DNA of 6,837 nucleotides from an uncultured Eubacteriales bacterium (lineage in GTDB: Bacteria > Bacillota_A > Clostridia > Christensenellales > Aristaeellaceae): NCBI GenBank assembly GCA_900321945.1, contig ONXY01000066.1, positions 1 through 6,837 on the forward strand. The letters run 5' to 3'. The translations under genes and the position numbers were made by a program. The notes below the pieces were generated by a model. The model saw only the letters and a program-made list of their open reading frames with translations. It was not told the origin of the DNA and searched no databases. This document shows positions 6,380-6,837 of this stretch, piece after piece; position 1 is the stretch's first letter, and every line of letters begins with the position of its first letter.

Positions 6380-6837
6380 TACGCCTGCGCCTCCTTTCCG
6401 GCTTCCACTTTGGTGTACAGGCTTTCCTTCACGCATCCGACGTTCACGAACCGGTTCATCAGGAAGCGGGTTACCAGAATCGCGGAGAACATGGAGACCA
6501 CGACGCCGAGAAGCAGCGTACGGGCAAAGCCCTGAATGGAGCCGGTGCCGTAGATCAGCAGAACCACGCCGGCGATCAGGGTGGTGATGTTGGAGTCCAG
6601 AATCGCGCTCATGGCGTTGCGGAAGCCGGTGCGTACGGCCACCTTCACGCTTTTGCCCGCCCGGACCTCTTCGTTGAAGCGTTCAAAGATGATAACGTTG
6701 GCGTCGACCGCCATACCGATGCCGAGCACCACGCCGGCCAGGCCGGGCAGGGTCAGCTGGATATGGAACACCGCGATCAGCATGAACAGCACGATGACGT
6801 AGATCGTCAGGGCCCAGCTGGCCACCACGCCGTTCAG
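6379..6837 (-). CDS. secD: Protein translocase subunit SecD, C-terminal fragment at window edge
   Basis: Only the last 152 residues are inside the window; the N-terminus and periplasmic domain lie beyond position 6837. The frame is open to the edge, so the gene is cut by the window and shows no sign of being broken. Seen, numbering from the edge: hydrophobic segments (about 9-28, 32-52, 82-98, 104-126), the signature GMAVDANVIIFERFNEE (41-57), AILDSNITTLIAG (78-90) and GTGSIQGFARTL (97-108). Asp45 of this fragment (codon 6705-6703) is the conserved membrane Asp of the SecD proton-transfer site in characterised SecDF. The protein ends in a short hydrophilic cytoplasmic tail. Its TAA overlaps the secF ATG by one base, which implies translational coupling and equal production of the two partners. 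SecD and SecF are separate here, unlike the fused SecDF of Bacillus. Confidence 0.96.
   Translation of the reverse strand: MNGVVASWALTIYVIVLFMLIAVFHIQLTLPGLAGVVLGIGMAVDANVIIFERFNEEVRAGKSVKVAVRTGFRNAMSAILDSNITTLIAGVVLLIYGTGSIQGFARTLLLGVVVSMFSAILVTRFLMNRFVNVGCVKESLYTKVEAGKEAQA
6390..6397 (-). promoter_or_regulatory. Ribosome binding site of secF, inside secD
   Basis: AAAGGAGG on the minus strand, a near-perfect anti-SD match, lies within the last codons of secD and ten bases before the secF ATG at 6379-6377. With the TAATG junction it supports coupled reinitiation and fixes the secF start. Confidence 0.8.

Noticed and set aside
6380..6436. SecF start 19 codons upstream of 6379
   Set aside because: That stretch lies in the secD coding end and gives a non-membrane leader, whereas the ATG at 6379 has AAAGGAGG ahead of it and places TM1 at the usual position.

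Overview
This is an ordinary chromosomal housekeeping window. All five recognisable genes lie head to tail on the minus strand. Read in the direction of transcription (high to low coordinates) they are the 3' end of secD, then secF, recJ, a bifunctional rel (ppGpp synthetase/hydrolase), and the 5' two thirds of hemZ, which runs off the left edge. The order secD-secF-recJ-rel-hemZ is a known arrangement in Bacillota, especially Clostridia. With the GC-rich base composition, strong G-rich Shine-Dalgarno sites, separate SecD and SecF proteins, and a HemZ-type rather than HemN-type radical SAM protein, it points to a fairly high-GC, probably anaerobic member of the Clostridia. The sequence does not settle the family or genus.

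Layout: secD (partial, 6379-6837) and secF (5441-6379) are joined by a TAATG overlap and build the SecDF membrane complex. The 83-bp gap 5358-5440 holds a strong GC-rich hairpin followed by a short U-rich stretch, a likely partial terminator between secF and recJ. recJ (3294-5357) encodes a single-strand-specific 5'-3' exonuclease with a C-terminal extension. A 102-bp gap (3192-3293) precedes rel (984-3191), which keeps all domains and catalytic residues of a bifunctional enzyme. A 77-bp gap (907-983) with a GC hairpin precedes hemZ (1-906, C-terminus missing). There is no gene-free stretch longer than 102 bases, and I saw no tRNA, rRNA, CRISPR, mobile element or attachment site.

The genes do not form one pathway. 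They cover protein export (SecDF), DNA repair (RecJ), stringent response (Rel) and tetrapyrrole metabolism (HemZ), and are probably co-transcribed at least in part. I found no previously undescribed system. The points most worth checking are an Asn in SecF where many homologues have a conserved Asp, the hairpin between secF and recJ, the absence of apt between recJ and rel, and the low-complexity basic tail of SecF. Very long plus-strand open frames antisense to these genes are explained by the near absence of TTA, CTA and TCA codons in the real genes.
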